From Dactylellina haptotyla (taxonomy: Eukaryota; Ascomycota; Orbiliomycetes; Orbiliales; Orbiliaceae), in NCBI GenBank assembly GCA_031310005.1, contig CM062379.1, positions 1,736,001 to 1,800,000 of the forward strand: a stretch of DNA of 64,000 bases. The letters run 5' to 3'. A model generated the notes under the pieces. That model was not told the DNA's origin. It ran no database searches and saw only the letters and a program-made list of their open reading frames with translations. The translations under genes were made by a program, and so were the position numbers. This document shows positions 38,901-50,390 of the stretch, in pieces (the stretch's first letter is position 1; the number at the start of each line of letters is the position of its first letter).

Positions 38901-41900
38901 GACTCATGATAGCGCGGTGACTACCCACGGTAAACAGCCTCGCCAGAGTGATGCGAGAACGGCACGACTCATACCCCATAACAGCAAAATAACATAAAAC
39001 AATATATTAGTATTGAAAATAATAAAATTTTATTTATTTTAAAGGAGTGCCGCCTCGGTCTGCCGTCCGTTTACTCGTTCGCTCATCATTACCTGGGTTG
39101 CGGATTTGACACTCCCAATTGCTGGGATCAATGAAATGAGAAAATATAACCAAGGGGAATATAAAAGAACAAACGCGCATATACGTAGATAGAATCTGCT
39201 CGATGAGGTGTGAGTGGGGCCCCCAATAGGTCGATATATGCCTCTGTTATGCCGCCTTGCCGTATCTGCTCGTTAGTCCGTCGAGGCGAAACGCGCTCGG
39301 ATTATGGGGCATCAAATGGAGAAACGGCGGGGAATATCACGATTGACACTGACAATTGCGATGGGCTAGCTGGTTTTTGATGCTCTGGGGGACGCGGAGC
39401 TCAATTCGGAGCGGCAATGGGATTTTCTCTGTTGAATTTTATTATATTTTATTATTGTTAACTGTTCCGTTTGGGATGAATCTGTTGGAGATTTTCCGTC
39501 CCAGCGTTCACAACACAATATATTGCTCCAGTAATCAAATAATCATTTCGTAAGAAGCGCCAGGGTGTCTGGGCCGTTCTATCTCTGCTTTGTGGTTTTC
39601 TGCCATCTCCGACGGCCTCCGACGGTGTGGCATATAATCTTTCTACATGTAGCCGGTGCACTGTGTGTATGAAATTGATAGATGTCACGTTTTTTCGTTC
39701 TCTCTCGTCAACGTTGCCGATACCCGTTCCATATATCATAATCATGATAATAGCCCGGAGCGCACGTACATGTCGACCGTGCTCCCTCGATTGTAAAACT
39801 CGTCCCGTCTAGCATCTACTGTGCCTCCCCGGTCTTCCAGAAACTCACAATGTTCCCAGGGGCAGTCAGGCAAGGTCCCAGACCCTTTCCAAACGATTAA
39901 CGGTCCTCGCCGGCCTGTCGTCATTATGTCTACAGGGTCAATACCCCAGAGAATTCCGTTCTCTTGGATCTGCAGAAGATGGAATGGAGCACCGTCTGCC
40001 TAATGCTCAAGGGACTCCATCCAGCGGACGTCGGACGAGGATACCCGACGATTCTAATGTTCGAACTCGCGAACTCAGACCCCCCGGGATCAGAAGCAGG
40101 GGAAACCGTGATATTCGATACAAGGCTCTTAAGGCATCCGAGTATTCTAGACCCCACTTCGGACCCCAATGTCGGAGCACCACACACGGGAAGAGAGAGC
40201 AGCACATCGCAAGAGAGCGAGCGAATAAAATTTTTCTTTTCATTCTTCCGTGCTCTCTTCTTATTTCTGTTAGACCCACAGTCCAATCATACAATTATGT
40301 AACCTTACAGTTCGATAGATTGAATGCAACCCTTTTCTTTCCCCCTTCGGATTCTTCACTCTTAGATTGATTGAGCATTGTGACACAAGAAACTACAACC
40401 GGCTAGAATTGTTCCTAAAAAAAAAGAAGTTTGCCCAAATTTGCGGGAGCAGGAGGCTGCTTACTAGTAATTTGTAAACTCGTATTCACAACCAGAATCG
40501 CGGAACCAATCTCGCGGAGGGGCGAAATATCTCTCCCACGCTGTGTAGCCAGCCAATTGTTGAATTTTCTGTGTTGTCGAACCTCCTGATTCAGATTCGT
40601 TGACAGGGCCCGGAACATTCGATCGAGTCGACGGGTTGTTCACCACACCCACAATAGAAGAAAAAAATTCTGCGAACGAGCGCAACGGAATAACATCTCG
40701 TCGACGTAGTGTGTGCCGGTGCCCTAGTGGAGTGCCATGGACCTAGTGTCTCGCCGGGAACCAAGCAGAAAGCGTTGACAAGACGGGAAATCCACCGCAG
40801 CCATCCGACAAGAATGTAACGGCTTTGCCCAGCTAGCCCCTTTGTGGGTTAGAAGCTCCAAGAAAAGTGCGGACCCTGCGAACTTTCAGGTCATGCCATA
40901 TCAATTGGCTGCTGAGGTCACGACATCTCGGGCACCAAATTTCCTACATAAAAAATAAAATAAAAAAGTCCTTTTTATCCAGATGATGCACCCCCAGCGG
41001 TGCCTATCTATTTGCTGGTCGCTTGAAATAACCTCGAGCAATCTCTCTTCCCAGCCACATCTGCGAGGGAAGGGTAAGAAAAAAAGCGACAAGGTGCTTT
41101 TGCAGAATCTCACACATGTGAAACTAAAGAAAGCAATCGGCTGTTGGGGGCGGCGGCCTGAACCGACATCACCACGTTTTCTAGAATGTTCGCACGCCCG
41201 TTGCACTGAGACGAATCATGCCTGGGCCGTGTTTTTTTCTTCCTCCCAAAGGCCTCGTTTCTCTCTCTGATCTTACGAACAGAGCAAGTGAATGGGATGC
41301 ATGGATATTCGTTGTCGTGGAATTTCCAGAAGTACCGGTACCATCTCGAATCCAGGTTCGAAGCCGTGACAGAACCTCTGCAGGGTGAGTACATTTGTCA
41401 ACCGACAAGGGGGAAATAGTTTTCTAGATCAAAAAAAAGCTCTTCTTTTCCTTTCACAAGGATATGCCCCCTTACAAAAAATCCCCATTTGATGCATGCG
41501 TCTAGAGAACTGGCAGCTCGATTCCGATCTGCGGGGTGCCGTTTTAGCTAGGAGGGGGAGGGTTGATAGTCTCGAGAGGGAGGGACGGCAACCAAACTCG
41601 TCACCTTGCATACATACTACCGTCCCTATTCCCTCACGAGATATTTTACCACCTCGTACTCGCGTACAGCTGCGATATCAACAAGAAAAAGAACCTCCAC
41701 TATTAAACCACTTTTTTATGATTTCTAACCAGAAAAGAGATATGAATCCTTTCCCGTTTCCCGCTTCCGTTGCTTTCCCACATAAGCTTAAACGCCCACA
41801 CTCCATTATCTTCTCCCAAATATGCATAGTCGCGTGCACAGACGTCTCACATGCCGAAGAAAAACCACAACCACCTGCGGCTCCCTCGGTTATCTAGACG

Positions 41901-43215
41901 AGAAGAGCAGCACAAAAGCTTAAGAGAGACAAAATAATTGGAAATTTGGGGCGGAGGTCGGTGGGTGGAGAACAATATTAATGGGCGAGCGCAACCCGGA
42001 TTTCGAACTCCATATCTGCTCCTGATATCTATTACACTTAGCCCTTTGCTAAGATTTGATCGCCAGGTTTATCGTGTAATCTTTCTCTTGTGGGGTTAAG
42101 CGAATTCGGCCTCCTTGCAGCTGTGAAGAAATCTGTGGAGACCCCAGATTCATGGTATACCGAGGGTGGCGGACTGTGCAAGCTTGGGTATGTCGATGCG
42201 GGGACTGGGGCAGACTGTAAACTGGGGAAACGTACATACAGACCAGACCAGCACTTGCAGGTCACGGACACATTTTCATATTATCTTATTGATGATTTCC
42301 CGTTTTTCGCAATTTTATGGCTTGCGATTGAGGATTAGTCCGAAATATCGGCTCACTGATTGAAACCTCTCTATCACATGATCATCAAACATTCGAAATT
42401 CAGTCGACGGGAAGAGAAATTGTAGGAATTACTTGTTTTGTTAGGAGATGAATTATTTCCCACGTGAAATGGACCACGTAATAACTGGTGCTAAGGAAAT
42501 GCATCCCTTCACCCGGATAGGATTTATCTAACTTCTTTTGATGGCTGATGGCTCTAAAAGGATTTCAAATTCGTCTGGTTAAACTGAATGCTCCATGCGG
42601 GACGGGCTGACTGTTGAACTTCGTCGACTCAGGTCCTGCATTCTCTTTTTCTCAACATCTCGTATTTCAAGAAGCTCGCACGAGAATTTATCATGTAGCA
42701 TGTGAAGTAAACCGTCACATTCACATTGAAAGAGGGGAAACTGTTGAGATTTGGATCTCGTGAGACTGTATCGACGGATTGCACCGGATGGCGGACATTG
42801 TTCGAGAGGCAAATGTCAAGAGGATGGTTCTAATCCGAGGACAAAGAGGAACGAGAGGAGAGGAAGGATATTCATTAGGGTCGTGCGGTAATTCATCAAG
42901 AACCATAAGCCAAAACAGCAGAAGAAGAGATACATGATTTTTGTTTTCCAAAAAAGTCCCATAATTTTATGCTCCAAAGCGAAAAAAAAAACGAGAACGC
43001 CTTTCTATGCTGCAACAAAAGGAAATATTCTATAGTACAGGAAATCCAAAAAAACAAAGACAAGAAGGACAAATAACTTGGGGGTATGTGTAAGTAAAAC
43101 TTTTTGTTGAAACGTAACCTCGCTCGCTCGCTGAACCAAAATCAAATAAGAAACCCATTTAAAACCGGTGTTCGTATATATATACCGTGAAGAAGATTAT
43201 AAAGATCCATCAAGT
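35941..43215. other. Gene-poor region of about 7.3 kb
   Basis: I cannot support any gene here. The longest frames (38113-37592 on minus, 37605-38045 on plus) overlap each other with equal quality and no motifs. The stretch 36600-38500 is more GC-rich than 38550-39030 and 42300-43140. Polypyrimidine and GAGA-like runs are scattered throughout. There is no rRNA, no convincing tRNA, and no long terminal or inverted repeat visible by eye. It includes the upstream region of the receptor gene (to about 36200). Non-coding transcripts or heavily decayed repeats would escape reading by eye. Confidence 0.45.
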
Positions 43216-44500
43216 CTATTTCGCGTGTTCCACAATTTCTTGGAAGAGGTTTTCGGAAAGCTGGGGTATTATCTTCATGACGGAGCTGATGATTTCCCTC
43301 GCTTTCAATGGTGGGAATTGTCGGAGATGTTTCATCGGACTTGATCACGTAGATGTTAGCAACAGAATGATCATAAGACCTTTGGCAGTATGAGAAGTAC
43401 CTTTGCATCTCCATAAGTTCATCTTTCATCATCAGGAGTTGAGCTACCACGCAGATGATGTTGAGATAAGGCCCGTAGGCGATTAGGAAGTCCCAGAGAA
43501 CACAGACTTCCGGCAGCGGCGGTGTGCATGCTGAAAAAGTCATGACAGCTATCGATAATGATGATGTTAGCGATAAGATGAAGTGGGAAGCTGCATTCCA
43601 GGAGCGCGCGGAGTCTTACAAGGGAAGGCGTAGAGTTTAGCCAGCAGGTTCTTCCCTTCTAGAAAGCTGAAGAGTTCTTCGTCCACAGCTTCTAGCACCG
43701 AGTCCACAAGCTTGAGACCTCTGTGAACGCCGTCTAATGTTGGTCGTGTGTAGGCAGGACACTCTTGTACGAGAAAGGTATGGAAAAGCGCGAATGCCTC
43801 GTGTTCGCTTCTGGCGGCGTACATGAACGGCGCGGCGATGACATTCATGCCCTGGACGTAGTGACTGGTGTCTCTGTGCCTTGTTGCGTGTTCCCGCGAG
43901 AGGACATAGCAGTTCAAGAGACGGGTGAGGGATGCTTCTGAGACCTTTCGGTGGAACAGAGGATCTGTCGCGAGCGTTCGAAACGTGTCATCTCGTATTT
44001 TGGCGTAGGATTGGGAGGGTCCCTTGTGGACCAGCCTGAGGTAGTCTTTGGCAGAGAGAGGTTCGACACCGAGAAGGATCGACCATATGTATATTCGGAA
44101 TGCAGACTAATACGTTCACACATCTATATTAGCAAAAACTCCACCCATCCGTATATCTATATCTGAGTCCAAGGCAATAATATCGTACCATGCCATCGGT
44201 GTCCGCAGGGATACCCTCGGTGAGGATGAGATATCGGAGGTCCTTCAACGCCTGAGCAACATTTGTCGGCTCTCTGCTAAGGAGGAGCGCAATCGGATGG
44301 GAGGACCCGTGCAGGCTCCTGGTCGATGTCGCGGCGCTGCTGACGGGCGTCGCAGCGGTGGTTCTGCTGATGGCGGACTGGGAGAAGACTCTCTCGACGC
44401 CCGGCCGCGACGAACCTGTGCTCTCTCTGGATTTCGAGGTGGAGTAGCCGCTGGAGATCTGGGAGGGTCGTGTTCGCGGGAGCGGAGAGGTCGAAGGCAT
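43216..44500 (-). CDS. BUB2: Bub2-type TBC-domain GTPase-activating protein
   Basis: Two-component GAP (with Bfa1) for the GTPase Tem1/Spg1 at the spindle pole, controlling mitotic exit or septation. Four exons, 44500-44189, 44106-43620, 43548-43401 and 43339-43216, give 356 residues (yeast 306). A Ser/Thr-rich leader of about 70 residues precedes the TBC domain. Both catalytic fingers are present: Arg147 in IRDDTFR (IxxDxxR) and Gln189 in YVQGMN (YxQ). Family blocks include SAFRIYIWSILLGVEPLSAK, AFALFHTFLVQECPAY and the tail SPMKHLRQFPPLKAREI. The last intron uses an AAG acceptor (ends at 43340) with a GCTAAC branch point; reading straight through instead gives a tail unlike Bub2. It is head-to-head with EAF6. 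Confidence 0.92.
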
Positions 44501-45080
44501 GTTTGGAGGGCGGATTCGCCGGGAGATTGCCAGACCAGCTGGCCGCGCAGGAGTCGGAGGAGCAGGAGGACTATATAGCACAGTATGCGAGATCAAATCC
44601 GAACGACGGTTCCTCGCAGGATCGCAGGATCCGTTCTAGACTGTCTGTCGAGGGCGATGGCAATTCCTGGGCGACCGAGAATACCACGGTGTCGGAGAGG
44701 ATGACGTTGGGACTGCGAGGCGATGCAAAAGGGGAGGTCGAAAGGGAATGTGCAGCCAACAGCAGCAAGCAGCCAGCCTGGACGAAGCGAGCAGACGCAC
44801 CGCAGCGAAAAATAAAATGCGTTCGAGAAGACTCTTCGCTCGCTTGCACCTGCCAATCGCATCGTCTCTCAACCTCGCCATCGCGTCCAACCTCCGCTCC
44901 CGTCGACGCTCTTCCTCTACTCTATTCGAGCCTCTGCACTCTTCGGCTGCGCTCGTCTCAGGTGGCCGTTGGCGCAGATACCGGCATCTATACTTAGCCC
45001 ATCGTCTGCCTTCGACTATGCCCTCTGCACCCCTCCGGACCCCCCTCTCACACATCCCCAATCAAGCAAACCAATCCACC

Positions 45081-45635
45081 ATGGGCGCCGTCGGCACGCC
45101 GGCCACCTCGGGGGCCATCCCCTCCGCTGCCTCCAGAGACCAGTACGAGACCCTCCGCAAGCAGCTGCGGGACCTCATCTCCAAGAAGAAGCAGTCCGAC
45201 AAGCTCCTCGAAAACCTCGAAGACCACATCTACAAGTACGAGACCACCTATCTCGAGGAGACCCAGAATGGCAACATCGTCCGCGGCTTCGACAACTACA
45301 TCAAGGGCACCGTCGCCCGACGCCGGGCCAACATCACCGACCAGGACCGTATATTCTCCTCCAGCAGCTACAGCTACATGAAGAGCCGGGAGGAAGGAAG
45401 CAACGGAGGCACCCCCTCTGGCAGCGTACCTCCGGAATCCGCCACCTCCTCCTCGACGCCGGGTTTCCCCAAGGGAGGCAACACCGCTCTCTTGAAAAAA
45501 TCGGCCACCAGCACCCTCAAGAAGAAGAGAAAGGGTGGGGCTGCTGACGACGATTCGGAGAGCCATTCGGAAATAGAAACCCCAGGGCCTAAGCGGGTCA
45601 GGATATCGTTTTCCGGACAGAACAGCGACAAGTAG
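45081..45635 (+). CDS. EAF6: Eaf6 subunit of histone acetyltransferase complexes
   Basis: Small subunit of NuA4 (and NuA3-like) histone acetyltransferases in the nucleus. From the ATG at 45081 the single exon gives 184 residues. The conserved core is a coiled coil (YETLRKQLRDLISKKK, then LLENLEDHIYKYETTYLEET) followed by NIVRGFDNYIKG and RRRANITDQDRIFSSSS. The tail is Ser-rich with a basic KKKRKGG, a possible nuclear signal. I chose 45081 for its strong ACCATGG context; in-frame ATGs at 45018 and 44748 would add 21 or 111 residues of non-conserved sequence. Start choice is the main doubt. The 580 bases to the BUB2 ATG must serve as a shared promoter. Confidence 0.9.
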   Translation: MGAVGTPATSGAIPSAASRDQYETLRKQLRDLISKKKQSDKLLENLEDHIYKYETTYLEETQNGNIVRGFDNYIKGTVARRRANITDQDRIFSSSSYSYMKSREEGSNGGTPSGSVPPESATSSSTPGFPKGGNTALLKKSATSTLKKKRKGGAADDDSESHSEIETPGPKRVRISFSGQNSDK

Positions 45636-46080
45636 GGAGGTTAGTCCTTTTTTTTTAAAAAATAAAATAGCACTACTCTACTTAGACGGCGTTGCGATAC
45701 ATCTCGTCCTCGCTCTACTTAAACATCATCCACTTTTTGCTTGGATACCATGTACACTTAGCTTAACCTCTACATCTTCTTGGGTTCTTTGATAGCGTGA
45801 TTGGGGGGGAATAGCGGGGTCATTATTGGCGTTATTGGGGTGTTTATTGGGAGCAATAGTTTGGAAACCAACTGCGTTATTTTATTGCTATATATACTAG
45901 AGACAAAGAAATTGACGCGAAGCTCTCTGCTTGTTGATTGTTTGAATATATTTATATTTGGAATATGCTCTGCTAGTCAAGTACATATCATGGTGTGAAG
46001 GAAACCGGTATCGTAAATCCATCCGAAACGCCATTCTGTCCCACCCAAATGCTGTCCTACAAAATATATACTCGTTCATT
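45636..46080. other. Convergent spacer
   Basis: This spacer holds the 3' ends of EAF6 and FAN1, with a T-run/A-run hairpin-like stretch at 45647-45668. No gene is seen. Confidence 0.5.
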
Positions 46081-48403
46081 CTATTTCTTGCCACCATCGA
46101 CTGCCAAACACAGCTCGGTATCAATGCCCGCCCCGGTAAGCACATCGATCCAAACCCGCTGCGTGTCGCTCAGCCTATCATTCTCGCTCTTCACCTCCGC
46201 AAACTTGGCCGTCTTCTTGCTATAATCCCATAAAAACAAATCCGGCATGCCGCTGCTCCTCTGCTGGTACTCTTGACACAGCACCTTGCAAATAACATTC
46301 AGCGCCTCTCCTCCAAGACACTCCACAACCTCGCAAATCTCGCTAATCTCAAATTTCCAATCGAGCCCGATGACACATGTCTGCTTTTCCACCTCCCTCG
46401 TCCACACCTCCTTCACAATCTTCACACCTTCCCCGTTAGAAATATCCATCAATCGATGATTGATCTCGCTCATCCGACACACGTAGAACGAATCGGTGTG
46501 TAAATCCAACGGACAAGTCTGGAACTCCGTCTGGAATATGTTGGGTAGCGGCAGGAACAGGATATCGTACATCAAATAGGCGAATATGGTCTTGATGATC
46601 CCGCCTTCGCAATGGAATCCCTTCCATCCTTCCGACCTATACTTCTCCAAACACATTTCCTCAACGCTACCTTCCTCCCCGGAGTCCAGTTTCCATACGG
46701 TCTTCTGTCCCGGTTTTGGCGCCGATCCGTCTTCGTTGTGTATCCGTAGTCCCGTCATACTTCGAACGGAAGGCTTGCGCAGCGTCCACACCCATATATG
46801 CTGCTCGCGCATCGCAATCTTCAATTTTTTCTCTAGTTTCGTGATTCGTTTCTGAAGATCGGGGTGGTATATAATGTGCGTATCTGGGTCCTGTAGACCC
46901 TTCTCACACGTGTTGAGAGCCGTCTTGAGCCAGGTGCGTTTACTCGCCGCGGAAGACTGATCGTGGAAATAATGTTCCTCAATAAGCGCGAGTCGCTGGT
47001 ACCAGGCTCCTCTGCGGGACGGGTGGAAAAGCTTCTGCGAGAGTAAAGCTAGCAGGATCATTCTTTCCCGTTCGTAGTCTTTATGCCGCGAGATAGCGTA
47101 GACGCCTTTGTGAACTATACGAGTGTACACCCAGCCCGCCGAGAAGCGACGCAGGTATATTTCTTCTACGTCGGTATATCTCTTCCCTTCCTCGCATAGT
47201 CTCTCCCAACGACCATATACCGACTCCATGATTTCGACAACTTTTAATAGATCATCTTTGGTTGGAACCCCGTTCTCTAGGATGTTATCCACATCGTTCT
47301 GGAGTTTTATTGCATGTTCGAAATCGACGAGGGCATCGCGAGTCGGGAATATATTTGCCGTCCGGCAAACAACGTATGAAGGGAAATTCCTCTTCATGAT
47401 GCGAGCGAGGATTAACGTCGTCAGTGATTTCTCAGTCCATTCGGTTGAACGGTAAAAGACGAGATGAACTCGGTTGAACAATGTGGTTACAGGCTCAACA
47501 AGCCGAATGCAGGGGCCCGTGATGGCCAGCATCTTGTCGATAACTTCCTTAGCTCTAATTGAGCCGTATCTACTCTGTCCGCCGAAGCTAACTCTGAGCT
47601 GGCCTTGGATATTTAGGCTTCCTTGATTCGCGCAGCTTCGCCGTAGTGCTGCGACGAGTTGTGTTTTATTCCCTCCAGCGATTTTTGATTCTTTCGTAAT
47701 CGTCTTGAGTTCTTCGACGGTGAGCATGCCGGCTGCCTCGTCGATGTCTACAATATCTGCGTCGTCTTGGGCGAATCCGACTTCCGGGGATTGTAGGGAA
47801 GCGCATGCGGTAGGCATGTCTTTGATATCGTAGAAGTAGCCGAGCTTGCCGACCCTGAACCAGGCGTTTGTTTTTCGTAGGAAGAGTCGAACGTATCTTT
47901 GCGAGAAGTTAAGCGTTAGAAATAATTACGGAGAACGAGCTGTAGGTTATGTGCTGGAAGGAAACATACAAATACTGCGCTTCATAGTCCAGCTCTCTAT
48001 ACCTTTGGAAGATTTCATGCTCAGCCTCATCGAAGAGGTAGCTCTCATCTGCGAGTACAGTATCCAGCGCAAGATTGAACGCATCAACGTAGATGCTCGA
48101 CCTACGAGGCCCCGTCGACTCTTCCCTGGTAATAGCTTCATAGTCCGTAAGTGGTGCCGGCGGTAGCGAGGACTCCAGACCCGAAAAATCGTCATTCTCG
48201 ACTATACTAGAAGGCGGCGGTTCATCATTGGAACTGGAAGTCTCAGGCAGACTCGGGATTTTCGGTGCGGAAACTCGGCGGTCCACAGAGTCCGAGTCCT
48301 CGTTATCGCCGCCGTGGAACACCCGCGCTCGTTTGGATTCCCGTTTCGACGGCGACGCTGGAGGACTCGCGACTCCTGTTGGGTTGGACTTTCTGACGGA
48401 CAT
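46081..48403 (-). CDS. FAN1: FAN1-like structure-specific nuclease (VRR-NUC)
   Basis: Structure-specific 5' flap endo/exonuclease acting in interstrand crosslink repair in the nucleus. Two exons, 48403-47970 and 47896-46081, give 749 residues. The N-terminus is disordered with a basic KRESKRAR patch and lacks the UBZ zinc finger of animal FAN1, like fission-yeast Fan1. The SAP-like and helical regions follow the intron (YVRLFLRKTNAWFRVGKL, TVEELKTITKESKIAGGN). The C-terminal VRR-NUC domain has the PD-(D/E)xK site: Asp697 in GMPDLFLWD, Glu712 and Lys714 in AEVK, then SENDRLSDTQRVWIDVL. The intron (47969-47897) is GTATGT..CAAAG with a CTAAC branch point. I start at MSVRKSNPTG (48403); the open frame upstream has no ATG. 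Confidence 0.92.
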
Positions 48404-49064
48404 TATTGCTGGAGCTGCGGACCTGTAGCTGTGAGATGGTAGCTGGCTAGCATCCCCGCTCGCGGAATGAAGCCATTCTTTGGAGAAGTTGTGAGCTTGG
48501 TGTATTTCGGGGGGATCCAAGGGTCTCTTTATGGGTGCTCGAAGGGTCCTGCCATTGGGAGCAACTGGCCGGGGTGGTTTACTTTTAGTTTCGCGCCGGA
48601 TGGGAGCCTAGTCCGCCTTTCGCGTCGCTGCGCCAATGCGTCTTTAAGACTCAGACGCAGATGGGCGACGACAACGCGCAAAACGCAACATTTTCGAGGT
48701 GAGCAACAACAGGAAACCACGCAGGTTTCATATATAAAGCTGGGGCAGAAGGAGGGTTAGTTCCTTGGTGCGATGTGTGGCTGAATATCTGCTATTAGTA
48801 TGAGTATTTTGTATTTTAGCTATATTTATTCGATTTATTTAGAAGTGGCTAATAATATATCACCTCGCAACATTGCGGTTCAGGTTGCTGCACGTGTCTA
48901 CTGAGTGGACATCGCGCTGATTGCATGCACATCACACGAAAAAATAATAAGAGAAAATGTGTCTGAAATGCGAGCTTTAGTCTTTAGTAGATCTGTCTTG
49001 AAAGCAACAATATATATTTACATAAACAATCCAAGATATCCTGGCCATTTAATCACCCGTAACC
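48404..49064. other. Divergent promoter region between FAN1 and the HNH-like gene
   Basis: A 661-base head-to-head spacer. TATATAAAG is present at 48731-48739, too far from the rightward ATG to be its obvious TATA box. No gene is seen. Confidence 0.5.
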
Positions 49065-50255
49065 ATGTCCGGATATCGCGCCTTTGGCGGTTCACTTCTC
49101 TCCGAGGGGCTGGCGTTCCCAAAAATATTCACCGGCTTACTGGATTCCTATCAGAGGAAGTCAGATTCTTCGGAATGTTCGAGTTCTCCCACCGGTAATT
49201 CCGTCACACCACGCTCAAGCACGTCGTTATCGTCAGCACCTACATCCACGAGTCTACAATACAAAACCGCACTAATCGGATCCGAAGATTTCGATAATGC
49301 CCTTGTACAAGCGTACAATGCGGAAAGTCCCAAGACACCGGGGTATCTCTGGTGCCCTATATTTAAACAATACCTACCACCATGTATTATCGATATAGGT
49401 CGTATCATCCCAGTGCACATGGACCCCAACGCTGTGGGGTGTCTGTTCGGAAACGAAGATGAAGGGTCTAGTCACCTAAACTCTCTTTCTAATGGTATCA
49501 TAATGGCGAGTTGTATTGGAAGATTATTTGCCCAGGGAGATTTCTGCATAATCCCAATCCAACAAGGCGGCTATGACTTGAGTGGTTGTTTCGGTGGCGG
49601 TACTACAATTGAGGCTGAGAGTCAGATATGGGAGGAACTAAAATTTGAAGAAAAAGCCTCATTGTTGGAAATCCAGTATGTAAAGGACTCGATAAATAAG
49701 CTGGGGAGAGGAAAGGATGAATACAACTCTGGTACTTCTGCAGCTGCGAGAATCGATTCTCAGTTGCATGGAAACGGTATTTCAGAGTCGGTCGCTTCTA
49801 ACCTCCAACTTAAAATTATTTTAATGAAGCCGTATCTTTCTCATATACGGATCCCGGAAATGGATTTGTATTACTCAGATATTCACAATACGGTTTTGGA
49901 GTTCAAGTCATCTTTCCGACCTGATCTGAGATATCTCTATTTCAAATATATCGCCTCTTTGCTGATATGGTTGAATATCGAGGATGCGAAGCTCTACAAG
50001 GATATGTGGAGGCCGAAAGAGAGATGGTTGCGTGAAAGCCTGGTGGTGGAAATTGCAAGACCTGAAAGAATATCGAATTGGCAGGTTTATGAGGATGTTA
50101 TAGCGGGGAGAGGTATGTTTGATGAGGAGCAAGAGGAGGGACAAAATGAAGGCGAGTGGCTGATAACTGTGGAACCGGAAATGAAGAAAGCTAGACTGCA
50201 GAAGATGGCGTCTGCGTTGATGTTGGGACTCTTATTTCCTTTGGATAAAATATAG
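49065..50255 (+). CDS. Protein resembling degenerate fungal HNH-nuclease family
   Basis: Single exon of 396 residues from MSGYRAFGG. A Ser/Thr-rich leader is followed by a core with the layout of the common fungal HNH_2-like proteins: a cysteine-proline entry (WCPIFKQYLPPC), IIPVHMDPNAVGCLFG where relatives have a His-containing AHLFP-type block, then LNSLSNGIIMASCIGRLF and DFCIIPI. The His in PVHMD and Asn in SNG could be remnants of the HNH site, but the first His is displaced, so activity is doubtful. The C-terminal half is helical and acidic (FDEEQEEGQNEGEW). These proteins are numerous and variable in filamentous fungi and their function is unknown. The family link is my inference from pattern, not from a search. 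Confidence 0.6.
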   Translation: MSGYRAFGGSLLSEGLAFPKIFTGLLDSYQRKSDSSECSSSPTGNSVTPRSSTSLSSAPTSTSLQYKTALIGSEDFDNALVQAYNAESPKTPGYLWCPIFKQYLPPCIIDIGRIIPVHMDPNAVGCLFGNEDEGSSHLNSLSNGIIMASCIGRLFAQGDFCIIPIQQGGYDLSGCFGGGTTIEAESQIWEELKFEEKASLLEIQYVKDSINKLGRGKDEYNSGTSAAARIDSQLHGNGISESVASNLQLKIILMKPYLSHIRIPEMDLYYSDIHNTVLEFKSSFRPDLRYLYFKYIASLLIWLNIEDAKLYKDMWRPKERWLRESLVVEIARPERISNWQVYEDVIAGRGMFDEEQEEGQNEGEWLITVEPEMKKARLQKMASALMLGLLFPLDKI

Positions 50256-50390
50256 TTTCTGAAAAATCATTCACTTGATATAATGGAAACGGAACCAAAA
50301 TCATAGTTAAGACGGCAGAAAACTAAAATATCGCTACTAAATTTCATAAAATCATCTTTCTCCAAGTGCGCCGTCGCGAAAACCATTACA

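Noticed and set aside
45048-45566. Minus-strand frame of 172 codons opposite EAF6
   Set aside because: It is a Gly/Val-rich shadow of the EAF6 coding strand.
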